64,000 nt of DNA from Enoplosus armatus (taxonomy: Eukaryota; Chordata; Actinopteri; Centrarchiformes; Enoplosidae). The notes below the pieces were generated by a model. It saw only the letters and a program-made list of their open reading frames with translations. It made no database searches and was not told the origin of the DNA. The stretch covers positions 15,707,704 through 15,771,703 of the forward strand of contig NC_092188.1 of the NCBI RefSeq assembly GCF_043641665.1, given 5' to 3'. A program made the translations under genes and the position numbers. This document shows positions 1-11,875 of this stretch, in pieces; position 1 is the first letter of the stretch; every line of letters starts with the position of its first letter.

Positions 1-1795
1 CTTGTATACTATATTATATTATATTATATGTTCCACTGTGAATTTGCTAGTCAATACTGACAGAACCAGTTTCCACAAACACAGATAAACCAGCTAGAAA
101 CAGACAAATCAGGAGATCAATGAGAAAGGAACGGAGTCATAAAAAGGCATGTGTTGTTGGAAGACTGAACCGTCAACATCCTGTGGTTTAAAAGGTCTAA
201 ACCACAACTCAAGGCATTACATAATAAGTCCTTCAGCTTCAGGGAGGGGAATCCCCTGAAATGCTGTCTCATGTCTGCAGAGCTTCATTAGACTAAGATT
301 GTAGAACCATGTTAGAGGAATTTATGGAAAATGTTGTCTCATCTGTGAGTGGTGTTAGCGCTACAGGGGTCAGATAGTAACCAGAATCAGTGGAAAATGT
401 TGATTCATCTATGCAGTGACTGGATTCTGGTCTCAGGTCTGAGATGAAGTCATGAGAAGTGTAGTGCCAGTTTGCGCTGCGGTTCCAGCAGAAATATCAG
501 ATTCTGTTTGCTGGAATGTTGAAATTCAACATCAGCCTCTCTTTAACTTTCCCACAATCTCTACTGACGCACGGATCAGCAACGAATATGAGGTCAGACA
601 TCCACCGCTATAATGACACCCTCAGTTGCATCTGGCTTAAGGATTGACTGCATGCAGTGCTGCATTGTGAGAAAAAGAGCTTGGACTCAGCTCTAAAACT
701 GATGTTGATGCTGACACTACAGCAGAGCACCTGTGATTCCTGACCAACATGCAACAAAAGACAAAACATTACCCAAATATTCGTGATCAGTTTAAGAGAC
801 CGTCTGTGTCTTCGGAGGGACATGGTTGACATACTAGTCTGTTAAAATATAATTTCTCTCATTCTTCAGAGAAAGAAACGCATCTCTTATACATAACTTC
901 TTTGTTAGGACTCAAACAGCAGCAGCAGTCTGAGGGATCTGCAGGTGTCCTAAATTAGTCCATTAGTTAATCCATTAGTTAATTCATTAGAGATAAGTAC
1001 AGTATTTTCACACAATGACCAAGTTATCCCATAATGTATCAATAAAGAAATCTTTATGGTAGTCATTATATTTGAGTCAAGCTGCAGTGACTTCTAAGAG
1101 GAAGTGCAGATTCAGGTATGCAGGGGAAAGGTTTTGCCATTTTAGACAAAACAAACAGGACGATCCGTATCTTTAAAGTTTCCTCTTTAATTATGCTGTA
1201 TAATATGAGTAATTATGTACGAAGAGGAACAAGTGATAAAGCGCTTTGGAGAAAATGTCACACCATTCTCTATTGTTAATTTTTAACAGCTAACACTCAG
1301 AGATGATTGGACCAACCAACAGCAGCTGATACTTCTGCAGACAGGAACATGAGAATTCGAACCCACAATGTGTGATGACTGAAATTACTAATATGTAAGT
1401 GACAATTATTTAAAACTCCAATAAAAACAAATGGGAAATGGTCAGCTTCCTTCACACAGATAAAACCTCTAAAAATAAATAAGTAATCTAATCAAAAGTG
1501 AACTGACGGATAGTGTTACGTACATCAACTTTGCATGTATGTAACATCAGTTATGAGGAAGTACTTCTTGCAACCAAAGTGAATAGGTCAAAGCCCAAAT
1601 AAAGTCATTCTGGTTCATTTGACATTACACACACATGAAAAAAAGTTAAATGTTAATCTGACTCATAGTGTCAGGTGCCATGACAGGATGGAATATGTTG
1701 ACATTCTTCACAGCGATTATAGTGACAGAAGTTGTACCTCAATGGAATTAAATAAAAGGCTGTGTTTGCAATCACTGGAGTTCATGGAAAATATA

Positions 1796-1796
1796 C

Positions 1797-1822
<26 letters not shown>
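1796..1822. repeat. (TA)n microsatellite
   Basis: About 13 uninterrupted TA units inside tnfrsf11b intron 3. Confidence 0.95.
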
Positions 1823-1827
<5 letters not shown>

Positions 1828-2408
1828 AACAACATGAGGATGACATTTTATTTCCATCAGAAATATTCAGCATAACAAACAACAGCAATTCTTTGAATTT
1901 AATTTAAAAAACCTTTAATCCAGTAATCAGGAAGCTGTCATCTTTTTCTCCTTTGACCAAAGCTCATTAAAACAGAATGTACCTCTCAGTAAATCATGTC
2001 TGATGTTCTCAATCAGTTCTTCTGATCCAGATATCACCATTTCTTTAATTAATGATGATTTCATGCAACAAGCCATTGCTACCAATTGCTCAATGTCTGA
2101 TTACCAATAAATATCAGTCATGAAATACGCTTTAAAGCTGTGGTTTGGTTTGTTGTTTGGTTAAGGGTGATTAGAAAGAGACTTGACTCACTCACAGAAT
2201 TAAGACATGACATTTATCTGTGCCTCAACACTTAAAACAGTAAACTTCAGCTACAATAAGACCCAGTGTGTATCTGGTTCTTTTATATTGTGCAGTCCAG
2301 AAGTGGCAAGCATATATAGCATGTCCCACTCTGAACTTGCAGGCAACACTGCCCTAACTCAGACCAGGTGAGGAAGTGCAAGAAAGACATGCATAAATGT
2401 GTTTTATG

Positions 2409-2533
<125 letters not shown>

Positions 2534-3227
2534 TCTGCTTCAAACCAAATTCTGTGTGTCTGTGTGTTAAAGACCGACAAGGAGAGAGAAAGCAGTTCTA
2601 AGAAATATTCAGAGTCACTTAAAAAGAAGCTGCATTGGTTCTGCGGAAAGAGACGTCTGTGTCTGGAACAGATCTGATTCACAGAATCAGAGAAAGACAA
2701 AGCGAAAGAGAGAGGGCTTCCAGTGATGAGTGATGAGAGGACATCTTAATGGGAAATGGTAAAGCATATCTGGAATTGAACTGATTTGACATAAAGTGAG
2801 ATAGTGGAAGAGTAAAACATACGTTGAGGCGCTTAAAGGAACGATAAAATATATAGTGATGGGATTCTATTCAAAATACTGAAAATACAAAAGTACTGCA
2901 TTATATAACATGGGCACACATAGTAACAAACACTCATGCACAGATATCCCTATAAACACACACACGTTTAACACTTTTCTTAACGTTAACTAATAACATT
3001 GAGCTGATAGGACTTTTCTTCACTGAACTCATCCAGGGCTTCCCCCCCGGCTGTGTGCTGACTGAATTCCTGTTTTAGTACAGATACCTACTTTTAATCA
3101 TTGATATCCGCTCTTCTAAATCTGATTTACAAGCTGACCAGATAGACAGAAAACCCACAAAATAACTGATCATCGTGTTCATCAGATATCTTATGTAAAA
3201 CGAAGGCAGTCTGCCAGTGCGATTACC

Positions 3228-3249
3228 TAATAATAATAATAATAATAAT
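3228..3249. repeat. (TAA)n microsatellite beside a splice donor
   Basis: About seven TAA units (ATT on the gene strand) begin some 17 bases into tnfrsf11b intron 3, just past the GTAAGA donor. The repeat extends the apparent open frame of exon 3 with an isoleucine run, which is intronic and not protein. Confidence 0.93.
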
Positions 3250-3266
3250 GATAATCTCAGTCTTAC

Positions 3267-3411
3267 CTAAAGCTGTCACTCCGTAGCCAGGTGCACAGGT
3301 ACTGTGTGTAATGCAAAACTCAACCACTAGGTGGAAACCTGGAGCGCACTCACACAGCTGGTCATGAGTGCTGTTGCATTGCTGCTTTACGAGTTGCTTC
3401 TCTTTACACAC
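3267..3411 (-). CDS. tnfrsf11b: tnfrsf11b exon 3: TNFR cysteine-rich repeat segment of osteoprotegerin
   Basis: This 145-base exon starts after the acceptor 'gtgtctag' (minus strand) at phase 0 and ends at phase 1 before GTAAGA. It continues CRD2 of osteoprotegerin: VCKEKQLVKQQC, then NSTHDQLCEC, then a segment ending STCAPGYGVTALG. The human protein reads VCKELQYVKQEC, NRTHNRVCEC and SCPPGFGVVQAG at the same place, so the cysteine spacing is identical. The N-glycosylation sequon (N-S-T here, N-R-T in human) is kept. The phase-1 end at the glycine after 'TAL' matches the human exon boundary as I recall it. This part of the receptor contributes to RANKL/TRAIL binding. No frameshift or stop is present. 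Seen: open frame and splice sites. Known: family pattern. Inferred: orthology, supported by colec10 next door. Confidence 0.93.
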
Positions 3412-4123
3412 CTAGACACAACAAACCACAGTCACACAACTGTTGAAACTGTGCTGCTGCATGTAAACAATAACATACAGTAAAAGATTGATTTGTTTGT
3501 ACATATATGAACAGAGGACAGACTAATTTACAGCGTTGAACAGGGTGAGTGTTGCTGCTGCTTCCAGAACTGTCTTTAACATACAGTATTTGACACATGA
3601 TATACATGGCATAGCAGAACAGGAATATAAAAACACCTCAAGGTGGACATGTCAACAATACATAGAGTGGGTCATATTGCATAATTTATCTATAGTGGCA
3701 AAGAGGAAAACATCTAAACTCCGGGGGAAGATCACTCTACCACAATGAGCACACTGAAACTTTCATTTTTAGTAACAACTAAAGTGGAAACACTGGTTTG
3801 AAAAAAAGTGACAGATGCTGCGCCAAAATGTAAACAAACAGTATAATCATGCATCTAAGAAAAAAGGCATAAAGAAAACCACAAAACAGTGGCATAAAGG
3901 ACGAGGTGGAGGATAAAAACATTAAAGGGATACCGAACTGTGCGGATTTGGTTGATTCACTTAATTGTGAGTAAATACACAAAGGAGATACTTCTTACTT
4001 ACAAAACCTGATGTTTCTCATAAAAAAAGAGAAACATGCCTGAAGCTTATGGGTCTATTAAGAAGAAAAACAAAGAGAACCAAATATTAAGATGCTGTGT
4101 AAACCTTTTGGCCTCATACATAC
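3412..4123 (-). other. tnfrsf11b: tnfrsf11b intron 2 (712 bases, phase 0)
   Basis: The minus-strand donor is TCG|GTATGT at 4123 and the acceptor is 'gtctag|GTG' at 3412. It interrupts the code between '..CQYCTS' and 'VCKEKQ..', inside CRD2. I see no coding sequence or recognisable repeat within it. Confidence 0.85.
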
Positions 4124-4351
4124 CGAGGTGCAGTATTGGCATGTGTCCCCCCAGTGCCAGTTCTCAGCAAAATGCTTCTCAGGACAGGCCTGGCACTCTG
4201 TGGGTGTGTCAGCGGTGCAGTGTTGTTTCACGGCTGTGCCAGGAGGGCACTGGTCGCACAGTAGGAGGTCAGATGTCACAGGGTCGCGGCACTGGTACTT
4301 TGGCGGTACGGCTTGCTGCTGGAAGGCCCAGGAAAGAGACGCCGTGAAGAG
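4124..4351 (-). CDS. tnfrsf11b: tnfrsf11b exon 2: end of signal peptide, CRD1 and start of CRD2
   Basis: This 228-base, phase-0 to phase-0 exon encodes 76 residues. The acceptor is 'tttcgcttgcag|CTC' and the donor is TCG|GTATGT. The first residues (LFTASLSWAFQQQA) complete a hydrophobic signal peptide begun in exon 1. The mature start follows at VPPKYQ (human FPPKYLH). CRD1 follows as LLLCDQCPPGTAVKQHC then TADTPTECQACP, against human LLCDKCPPGTYLKQHC then TAKWKTVCAPCP. The start of CRD2 is HFAENWHWGDTCQYCTS. All seven human cysteines in this stretch are present. One extra cysteine occurs in 'KYQC', about residue 26 counting from the MKLIV methionine, where human has His. The product is a secreted decoy receptor with no membrane segment visible here; the family restrains osteoclast differentiation by sequestering RANKL. 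Confidence 0.95.
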
Positions 4352-5457
4352 CTGCAAGCGAAAGAAAGTGGGTTTAGTACTGAGTCAACAGCAGTGACAA
4401 AATCTTTAATGGAACCCATCTCGTGCACAGATCCTCTTTGGCAAAAGGTTCAAATATTTTTTCATATTTTAGAGCACCCCGCCAACCCAAAGCTTCCAGT
4501 AAGAAGGAGTTGAAAGAAAGGTCAGAGCTGTAAAGTTGAAGCTCCTGGTGGACACGCAGTCCTAAAGTGATTTCCTCTGCTTTATAGAGTGCCGTTCAGG
4601 GAGCAGAGGAGAAAATCCTGCAGCAGTTTCATGGATATGGATTACTGCGCAGGGGCAACCTTTGAAAGAATAGCAAAAGTGCGTTTTTAATCTTTGTATG
4701 TTTGCAGGAATCATTGTCGTCCCTTTGTGTTGCCTCAAATCATGATGCTGAATGCTGTGAGCTGATTCTATCCTGACTATTAGTCTTGATTAAGCGAATC
4801 ATATTCATTTTATTGAACTTTTGGCCTTGTTTCTCAGCATCTTAACTGTTTTCCAAAGCTTTTAAATGGATTCAGATGTTTCAGTCATGCCAGTATTCTG
4901 CACAAATTAAATTAAAACAAAATGTATGACACAGGATTATAGACCATAATTGTGCAGCCCTGTGTTCTCTGACCTCACCAGCAGCCTCCTACCCGTGTCA
5001 GCAGCTCTGTAAGATAGGCTGCTATGTAGCTGAAAAGCATCTGACGTGATTCAACGCTGATCTACAGCAGTGTGATACCGCCCTGGAGCAAGAGCACACC
5101 ACACCCATATATCTCCCCCCCTAAAAGCAACTCGTCCATATGGACACACTGTAAAGTGGGTGGCTGTTAGCGGGCCTCTGAGTCGGACATATGTAACTAT
5201 TGCCTCAAAAACAAGCCCATGTATCATTGCCTGAGCAGGAACTGAAAAGCTTCAGTTGAACCTAAAATGTAAGATATCAGTTGGTGAGCATGTTTGACAT
5301 GCAGCCATGCAGCTGGTCGAGGCCACATGCAGACCAGATGTCACACATCTGGCTCCTTCCACCCTGAAGTCCCTCAGCCATTGGCTTTGTGGACTTTCCC
5401 GTTGGCCGGGATACATCCTCACTGCTTGGACAAACTAACAATAGGCCGTCCTTGCAT

Positions 5458-5489
5458 TGTGTGTGTGTGTGTGTGAGAGTGTGTGTGTA
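5458..5489. repeat. Short imperfect (GT)n
   Basis: GT run interrupted by 'gaga', in tnfrsf11b intron 1. A second short GT run lies near 5630-5647. Both generate Val-Cys open frames only. Confidence 0.85.
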
Positions 5490-8400
5490 TTGTTGTATGT
5501 GGTTTTCTGCTTTCCACCATGTTTGTTTGTGCATTTTCAAAATGAATGAATCCATACAACAAAGAACTACAAAACATTCACGCATGTGCGTGCAGGGAGT
5601 GCACACATGCAGGAATGTGTGTGTTGCTGCATGTGTGTGTGTGTGTGCATGTCTGTCGGTGTTCATGTCCAATTATCGTCTTCCTCAGTGTTGGTCTGTG
5701 TGCTGTGCGGTCTCCTCTCCTGGCTGCTGTTCATAAAGAGAACTGTTGGAGGTTACTGGGCTTTCCCCATTCACCACCAAAATACAAAACACTCACCCAC
5801 TCTGTTCTACAGTTTAGCCGCTAAACAACACTGAACTCCTTCCTGCGTGTGTGTATTTGTACTTATCCCATTTACCTTAAAACTTGCAACCACAAAACAC
5901 GACATGCTATGTGTATGAATGTGTGAAACAAAAGGAAAACCAGAGAAAAAGAACCTTACTTTCAGTGTGTGTGCGCACTCATTCATTCCCATTCACTATT
6001 ATATTACAAAATATTTGGCCACAGAAATCTTTTCATCAGAAATGTGTTCATGTGTGGGTGTGTGTGTAGAGGAGACAGTGTGCAGTACAGCTGTGTCTTC
6101 CCAATCTGCCACATGTTACTGAACATACTGCTTATGCTACAAACTACTTTGATCTGTTATTCATGTATATGTGTTCATATATGTATCAACCTGAAATGAT
6201 GCACTACACAGAAAGGAAAAAAACGTGAATGTTTACTTTGCGTCCTTCTATTTCTGTTTCCTTTTGCAATGGAGGTCACTGAAAAAGATAGTAAAAATAG
6301 ATGAATGGGTTTTACACACCATAATAGAAGCCTAAGCTTCAAACAGCCTGGCGAGCACAGTGGTTTTCCCGGCAAAACCTATCGACCTCTGAGCACCACA
6401 TTTGGTGGAAGGCTTTCATCCACAGTAACGTGCTGAGCAGTACCATGGCTGCATGTGTTTGTTTGTAGCATGGGTGGCCCCAGCGGGAATCAAACCCATA
6501 ATCATAGACTTGCTCTTCAAATTAAGAAGTGTATATACACTATTAAGCCGTGGGACCACATCCAATCAATTTAGAAACATCAGGGAGGGTGGAGTGCACC
6601 GAGGGACTGACAGAGGGTCACCTGGGTTTTTGCAAATCTGGGTACGGTTACACTTTAATGTTTGGTTCGATTCAGGATGAGTTTACTGGCAGAGCCCATG
6701 AGCCTGAGCACATGCGGAGGTGGTCGAGTTCATTTTTCATATTGTTCATACAGCACAGTAGTTTGGCTAGATTCCAGCTACAATATACACAGTAATGTTT
6801 AGTAGGTAAAATGAAATGACAGCACATGCATGCTCAGAGATGTTGCTTTATAACATCACATCTTTATCAGATCATGTCTACAAATCCTTTTGAAACTATT
6901 AAAAAAACACAGTGGTTCAATGGTTTAATGCACTTTCTCCCATCGTACATCAGATATCATACATCATAAAACCTTTGCTGCTTGTTATTCACTCGTTTTT
7001 CCCAGTTTCATGCGCTGTTAAACCAGTGCAAAGAAAGCAAACGTAGCATACAATTAAAATGGAAAGGAATGGAAAAATGGAGGTTGTCACCGGCAAAGCA
7101 TGTGAGCTCACGCTGAATGTCATTGTAGTCTGGAACTAATCAGTTTATTTTAATTTTTACACCTAGCCCCAAGGTGGATCTTTAACAGACATGTCACTTG
7201 CATTTAGTTAAAAGTAATGCATTTTTAATCAAGGCTGGGCCACCAGCTTTTGGTTGAACTACGTCAGAAAGGCCTTCTTAGTCGACAGAAGATTATCCTT
7301 TTATACTCCAATCAAGTCCAGCTTTCAGTAGAACTTATTCTGTTATCTAGTTATGGCACGCTGCAGGCAGAACCACACTTTTCCAAACCAGCCAGTACAG
7401 TAGCTTTCTGCTACTGAGAAAAAGATCATTCATTTATCTGGAAGATGTCCTGTGGTGTGTGTGAGTCCGTCTATCAGCGGCTAAAAGAGATATTGAACTT
7501 TTCACCCTTCTTGTCGCCTTAGAGGCTTTCATCTGACGACATCATGGACGACCGCTGGAAACCCAAATTACACAGCAGCTAGGGGCCACTGACAGCCATA
7601 ATTACACTGTTAACATCATCAGAGCGGAGCTCAGTGAGAGGCATATCCTACATGGAGCACAGCCAGCTGAGAGGAAAGGATGGATGAAGGTATGAAGGTA
7701 ACAATGATGTTCTACCTTCCCTAGGCAAGATGCCCTTGCTCAAGGCAGGGCAGCTCTGATGAGAGCTGTATGTGAAGCTGCTTGTTGGAAAAAGCAAGCA
7801 CACTAAGTCGCCTTCTTCTGGATAAATACTGGTTCACATAAAAGAACTATATTCATACTGGTTATTAAATCAGCTTCATCTGATTCAGTTTGCATATGTA
7901 ATCTATGCCAGTAATTCCCATTTGAAGCAAGTTGAGAGAAAACCTTTATGCAGAGCAAAGATGATCTTTACCAATTCTTTAACAGAGAACATGTGCTTTT
8001 AAACAGATGTTATCCTCCTGAATGACACAAACAACAGCACAAGTGTAGTCCAATCTGTGAAGCGCGGTGATACACAAGGCCATGCAGGCTCAAGGAGATG
8101 GACCACGCTTCCCACAACAGGCAACACAAGCGAGACACAGTGACAAATCTTGTCAGATGTTTACTGGCGGGTTACAGTTGTTCACATTGTGTTCATCTGT
8201 CACTATGTTGATATACTTTGACTTGGCACACATGTAATACCTCTGACGTTCAAGGAAATAATTCCTGAAACAATGCCAGTCCTTTGGCGAGACGGGGTTT
8301 AAAAGACTTACGAGGGTTTTTGTTTTTCTAGGACCTGTCTGTTGTCAAAATCACATCCACAGTGAAGTGTAATGATGACAGAGTGCTTTAGTGAAACAGG

Positions 8401-9173
8401 ATGAACTGCACTTTGAGCACTGCATGACAGATGGGCTGTAGCAGCATAACTGCAGAGTTCCTGTCACCTGTCACAGACACCTGTCAGAAATAGCCTTACA
8501 AATGATCACAAATGCTTTCCATGTGAGCTTGTAAAGAGAGCAACATCTACAGATAATGGGCGAGTAACAGGCTGATTGATTTTTACACACATAGGTAAAA
8601 ACCAATTGAATAAATATTAATTGGAGCTAAAATGCTCCTCATGACAAGCATTGCAATAAAGATACAGTAAATACTGTCAGGCAGCTTGTTCATGCACAAT
8701 ATAGCAGATTGGTAGAGAGTGACACATTTTGATATTTGTTGATATGATACAAAAGGTAACAATTAAAAAATTATGAAAATGTTTAGGAGTTCAGGCACAA
8801 AGGAGCATCTGTAAGCAGACAACATCTTCACCAAAATCAGTAAGTGACGATTACATTTTGAAACAGTAAACATGCCCACCCTTGTGTTGTCAGTGGAAAT
8901 ATTAAATATGCTTCCAGAACAAATTAGTCGCAGTATTTAACTAATTTCCAGCAGACAGGGTTAGTGTTACAATGAATGAGGAGCATACTGAAATGCAGAG
9001 ACAGAGGAGAATCAGAGTTTTGGGAGCCTGGGGTCAGTTTTAAATTCATGGCATAAGGAAAAGAGCCATGGCACAAAGGGACCAAACCACACAACACCAG
9101 CTCATCCACCAGGCACATGGCTTCAGTTAGCTGTAGAACGCAGGTGGTCTGAGGGGGGATTCCAGCGCTTGGA

Positions 9174-9287
<114 letters not shown>

Positions 9288-10039
9288 CGTGTGTTGGTTC
9301 CTGCAAATATGGAGTCTGTCTTTTTTCACTCATACAGAGAGACTATGGCACATACTGCCATGTGCATCACAGGAAGTCTATCGTCCCACATTGATTCATA
9401 ATCTTTGATGAGATTGTTGACTATTAATATATACATATATACATATACATATCTAAAATGCAAGTGATGTTCTCTCCATGTAGTCGTCCCATCATCTCAA
9501 ACCAATTTCTACAAATCTTGCGATAAAAATAATTGATTTATGTGTGTGAGCACATGTTTAACACGTGCAATCCTGCCTTGAATAGAGTATGTTCCATTCA
9601 TTAAAAACAATTCTCCTGCTGCACTTTAACCAAGCAGAATCTGTAAACACAGTTTCCAATTCCACTGTACTCTTATAATGTATATGTTATGTTGATTAAT
9701 GCTGAAACAATTTATGAGAATCAATCAGCATGTATTTTGATAATTGTATTTATCAAGTCTTTCATAGGGCAAAATTGCCAAAAATGAATTGGTGTGTGAA
9801 GTGTGATATTTGCTGGTTTTGCTGGTGAATATGTCAATTTGGGCTTTGGGAAATTGTGAAGGGCATTTAAATGAAAATATTTTCTGACAAAAAATAATTA
9901 AGATTAGAAAAAAAAGTAGATTAGTCAATAATAACAATCATTAAACAAGGCAAAAAGACATTATATTTATCTTCTCTCAGTCCAGGAATGCCAATAACTC
10001 ATTTGAAACAAATACGTACTTTATACTATAATTTTTAAA

Positions 10040-10423
10040 GACATATTTACTGGTTACTTTACAGATTAAGATTTTGCATTACAAAACACATGATGAGATT
10101 ATAAAATACGAATCATTGCTACAGATTAAACCAGTGATTCCAAACTTTTTTTCACAAAAAAGCAAAGATTAAAGTTCAACAAATGAATTCAATTTGTGGA
10201 GCAGAATTATAATTTTCTTTTGCTAACCCATTAATGATCTCATGACTTATCAAATTTGGAGTGTAACCCCTTGGAGGGGGCCGACCCCTAGGTTGGGAAC
10301 CACTGGACTAAACTTTTACTTTTGATATCAAGTACATATTCCTGATGATACTTCTGTACTTTTACTTAAGTCAAATTTTAGATGTAGGATTGTTTCAGTG
10401 TGGTACTTAAGTAAAGGATCTCC
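10040..10423 (+). mobile_element. Teleost interspersed repeat (TACTTTTACTTAAG family), copy 1, interrupted
   Basis: The left part (10040-10131) reads '..tactggttactttacagatta..gatgagattataaaatac..'. The right part (10306-10423) reads '..cttctgtacttttacttaagtc..gtgtggtacttaagtaaaggatctcc'. The same landmarks in the same order occur at 44.1-44.5 kb. I recognise this as a widespread fish repeat but do not trust a family name. It is split by a younger insertion. Confidence 0.6.
10132..10305. mobile_element. hAT-type non-autonomous MITE, 174 bases, with target-site duplication
   Basis: The left end reads cagtgattccaaac and the right end, read inward on the minus strand, is cagtggttcccaacct, so the ends form imperfect terminal inverted repeats. 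The flanking 8-mers are gattaaac (10124-10131) and gactaaac (10306-10313), an 8-base duplication with one change, as expected for hAT insertion. No coding capacity. It sits inside another repeat family, so it arrived later. Confidence 0.75.
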
Positions 10424-10748
10424 ATTGCATACAGCATGATAACTTGGACTGATATCTCAAACCAAATATAGATATATAATTTAAAATAGTAGCTGCACTT
10501 TAAACATTTAAATAGAGATCTTGTGTCTCACATGTTCTGGCTGTTTACATTTCAAGCTAAATAAATCTCTCCTCATGTTCTAACACATCTAGTGTCAGAT
10601 AAACTTTCACTACAGACATTTACATCAGATCAGTCATGCTGTTTTTAATATGAGTCATAATAGTAAGATAAAACAAAGATGAAGGCAGGTGTGTGACTGT
10701 GACACTAATACAACAGCTGTATCTCTTTTGCCTACTCTCTTCTGCTCA

Positions 10749-10895
<147 letters not shown>

Positions 10896-11689
10896 TGCTA
10901 TCAGTAGTACTACTGTTGATGGAAAAGGGGAAGTTAGGTGTGCGGAAGCAACTCCCAGCATTAATCGTTGCTTTCTGAATAAACGTTTGTGCTTGTTTGT
11001 TTAAAACATGTTGATCCTGTACCTTCACACACCCTCTGTATGTCTCCCTCCCCTCCCTGTCACAGTCACTTCCTCACCCTTTCTCCAGTGTTTTCAAAAA
11101 AAAAAAAACATTATGCCAAGGCTGTTTGGCCAAGTGACCTCTTTGCAGCTTCTTTTGTCTGCGTGCTAACCTGCAGCTACGTTTAGGGAAGTTGGTGCAG
11201 CTAATGCCAACGGCCACATCAGAGAGTGAAGGAGAGGAGGCGTAAAGATAAAGGCAGCACAGATAATAGATAATAGAGGGAGATACAGTATGTAGGGATG
11301 AGTGGCTGGATTGTGCAGGCTAGCCAACTGTCTGATAGGCTGGCTGGTTGACTACCTGCTGACCTGACAGACAAGTAGAAAAGAGAAGATAGAAATCCAA
11401 CTTAGCTGCATTATTGGGCTCTCCAGAACCCCACTTTTCCACTGCACACAATTATTGAAACACATGTCTTCACAAAAACAAAACGGCTGACAACTTTAAG
11501 TCCAATTTCGATGTCTGTTCCACTGACATCATCCATCATCAAACAGTGTTTTCAGCAGAAAGAACACATGCAGGGGCACAGGAAGAGCACGAAGGTACAG
11601 GACATGCATTTACTGCTGGACGTCTACAGCCAAAACAATGTTTTGGACGTAAAAGCGTCCCTTGGACATAGAATTACTTGCAGACAGAC

Positions 11690-11875
11690 TGAGTGGCTGG
11701 TTGAAAAGCGGATCAACAGGCAGAAAGGTGTGAGGGATCCAGAGGGGTGCAGACTGCCTTACTGGCTTGACGCTGACAGTCCAGACAGACTGTGTGGTTG
11801 GACGACTGAATCATTAATTGGCTAAATAGACGCTTGCTTGGCTGGCCAAATGACTGACTGACTAACGGCATGATG
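11690..11875. repeat. Degenerate GACTG/GGCTG minisatellite-like stretch
   Basis: The motifs 'actgagtggctgg', 'ttggacgactga', 'cttggctggcc' and 'atgactgactgact' recur irregularly, as they do in a weaker patch at 11.30-11.37 kb ('taggctggctggttgac'). It looks like a decayed simple repeat; no gene is evident. Confidence 0.45.

Noticed and set aside
608..832. 74-residue minus frame as the next tnfrsf11b exon
   Set aside because: Cysteine spacing does not fit a TNFR repeat and no phase-1 acceptor precedes it. The missing exons are more simply placed beyond base 1.
2590..2680. Possible tnfrsf11b exon 4 after a minus-strand 'tttccgcag' acceptor
   Set aside because: In the required phase it meets a stop after eight codons and has no cysteine-rich pattern.
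6440..6500. Minus-strand 'ggtttgattcccgc' as a tRNA or SINE B box
   Set aside because: No A box or cloverleaf could be drawn around it; at most an old SINE fragment.
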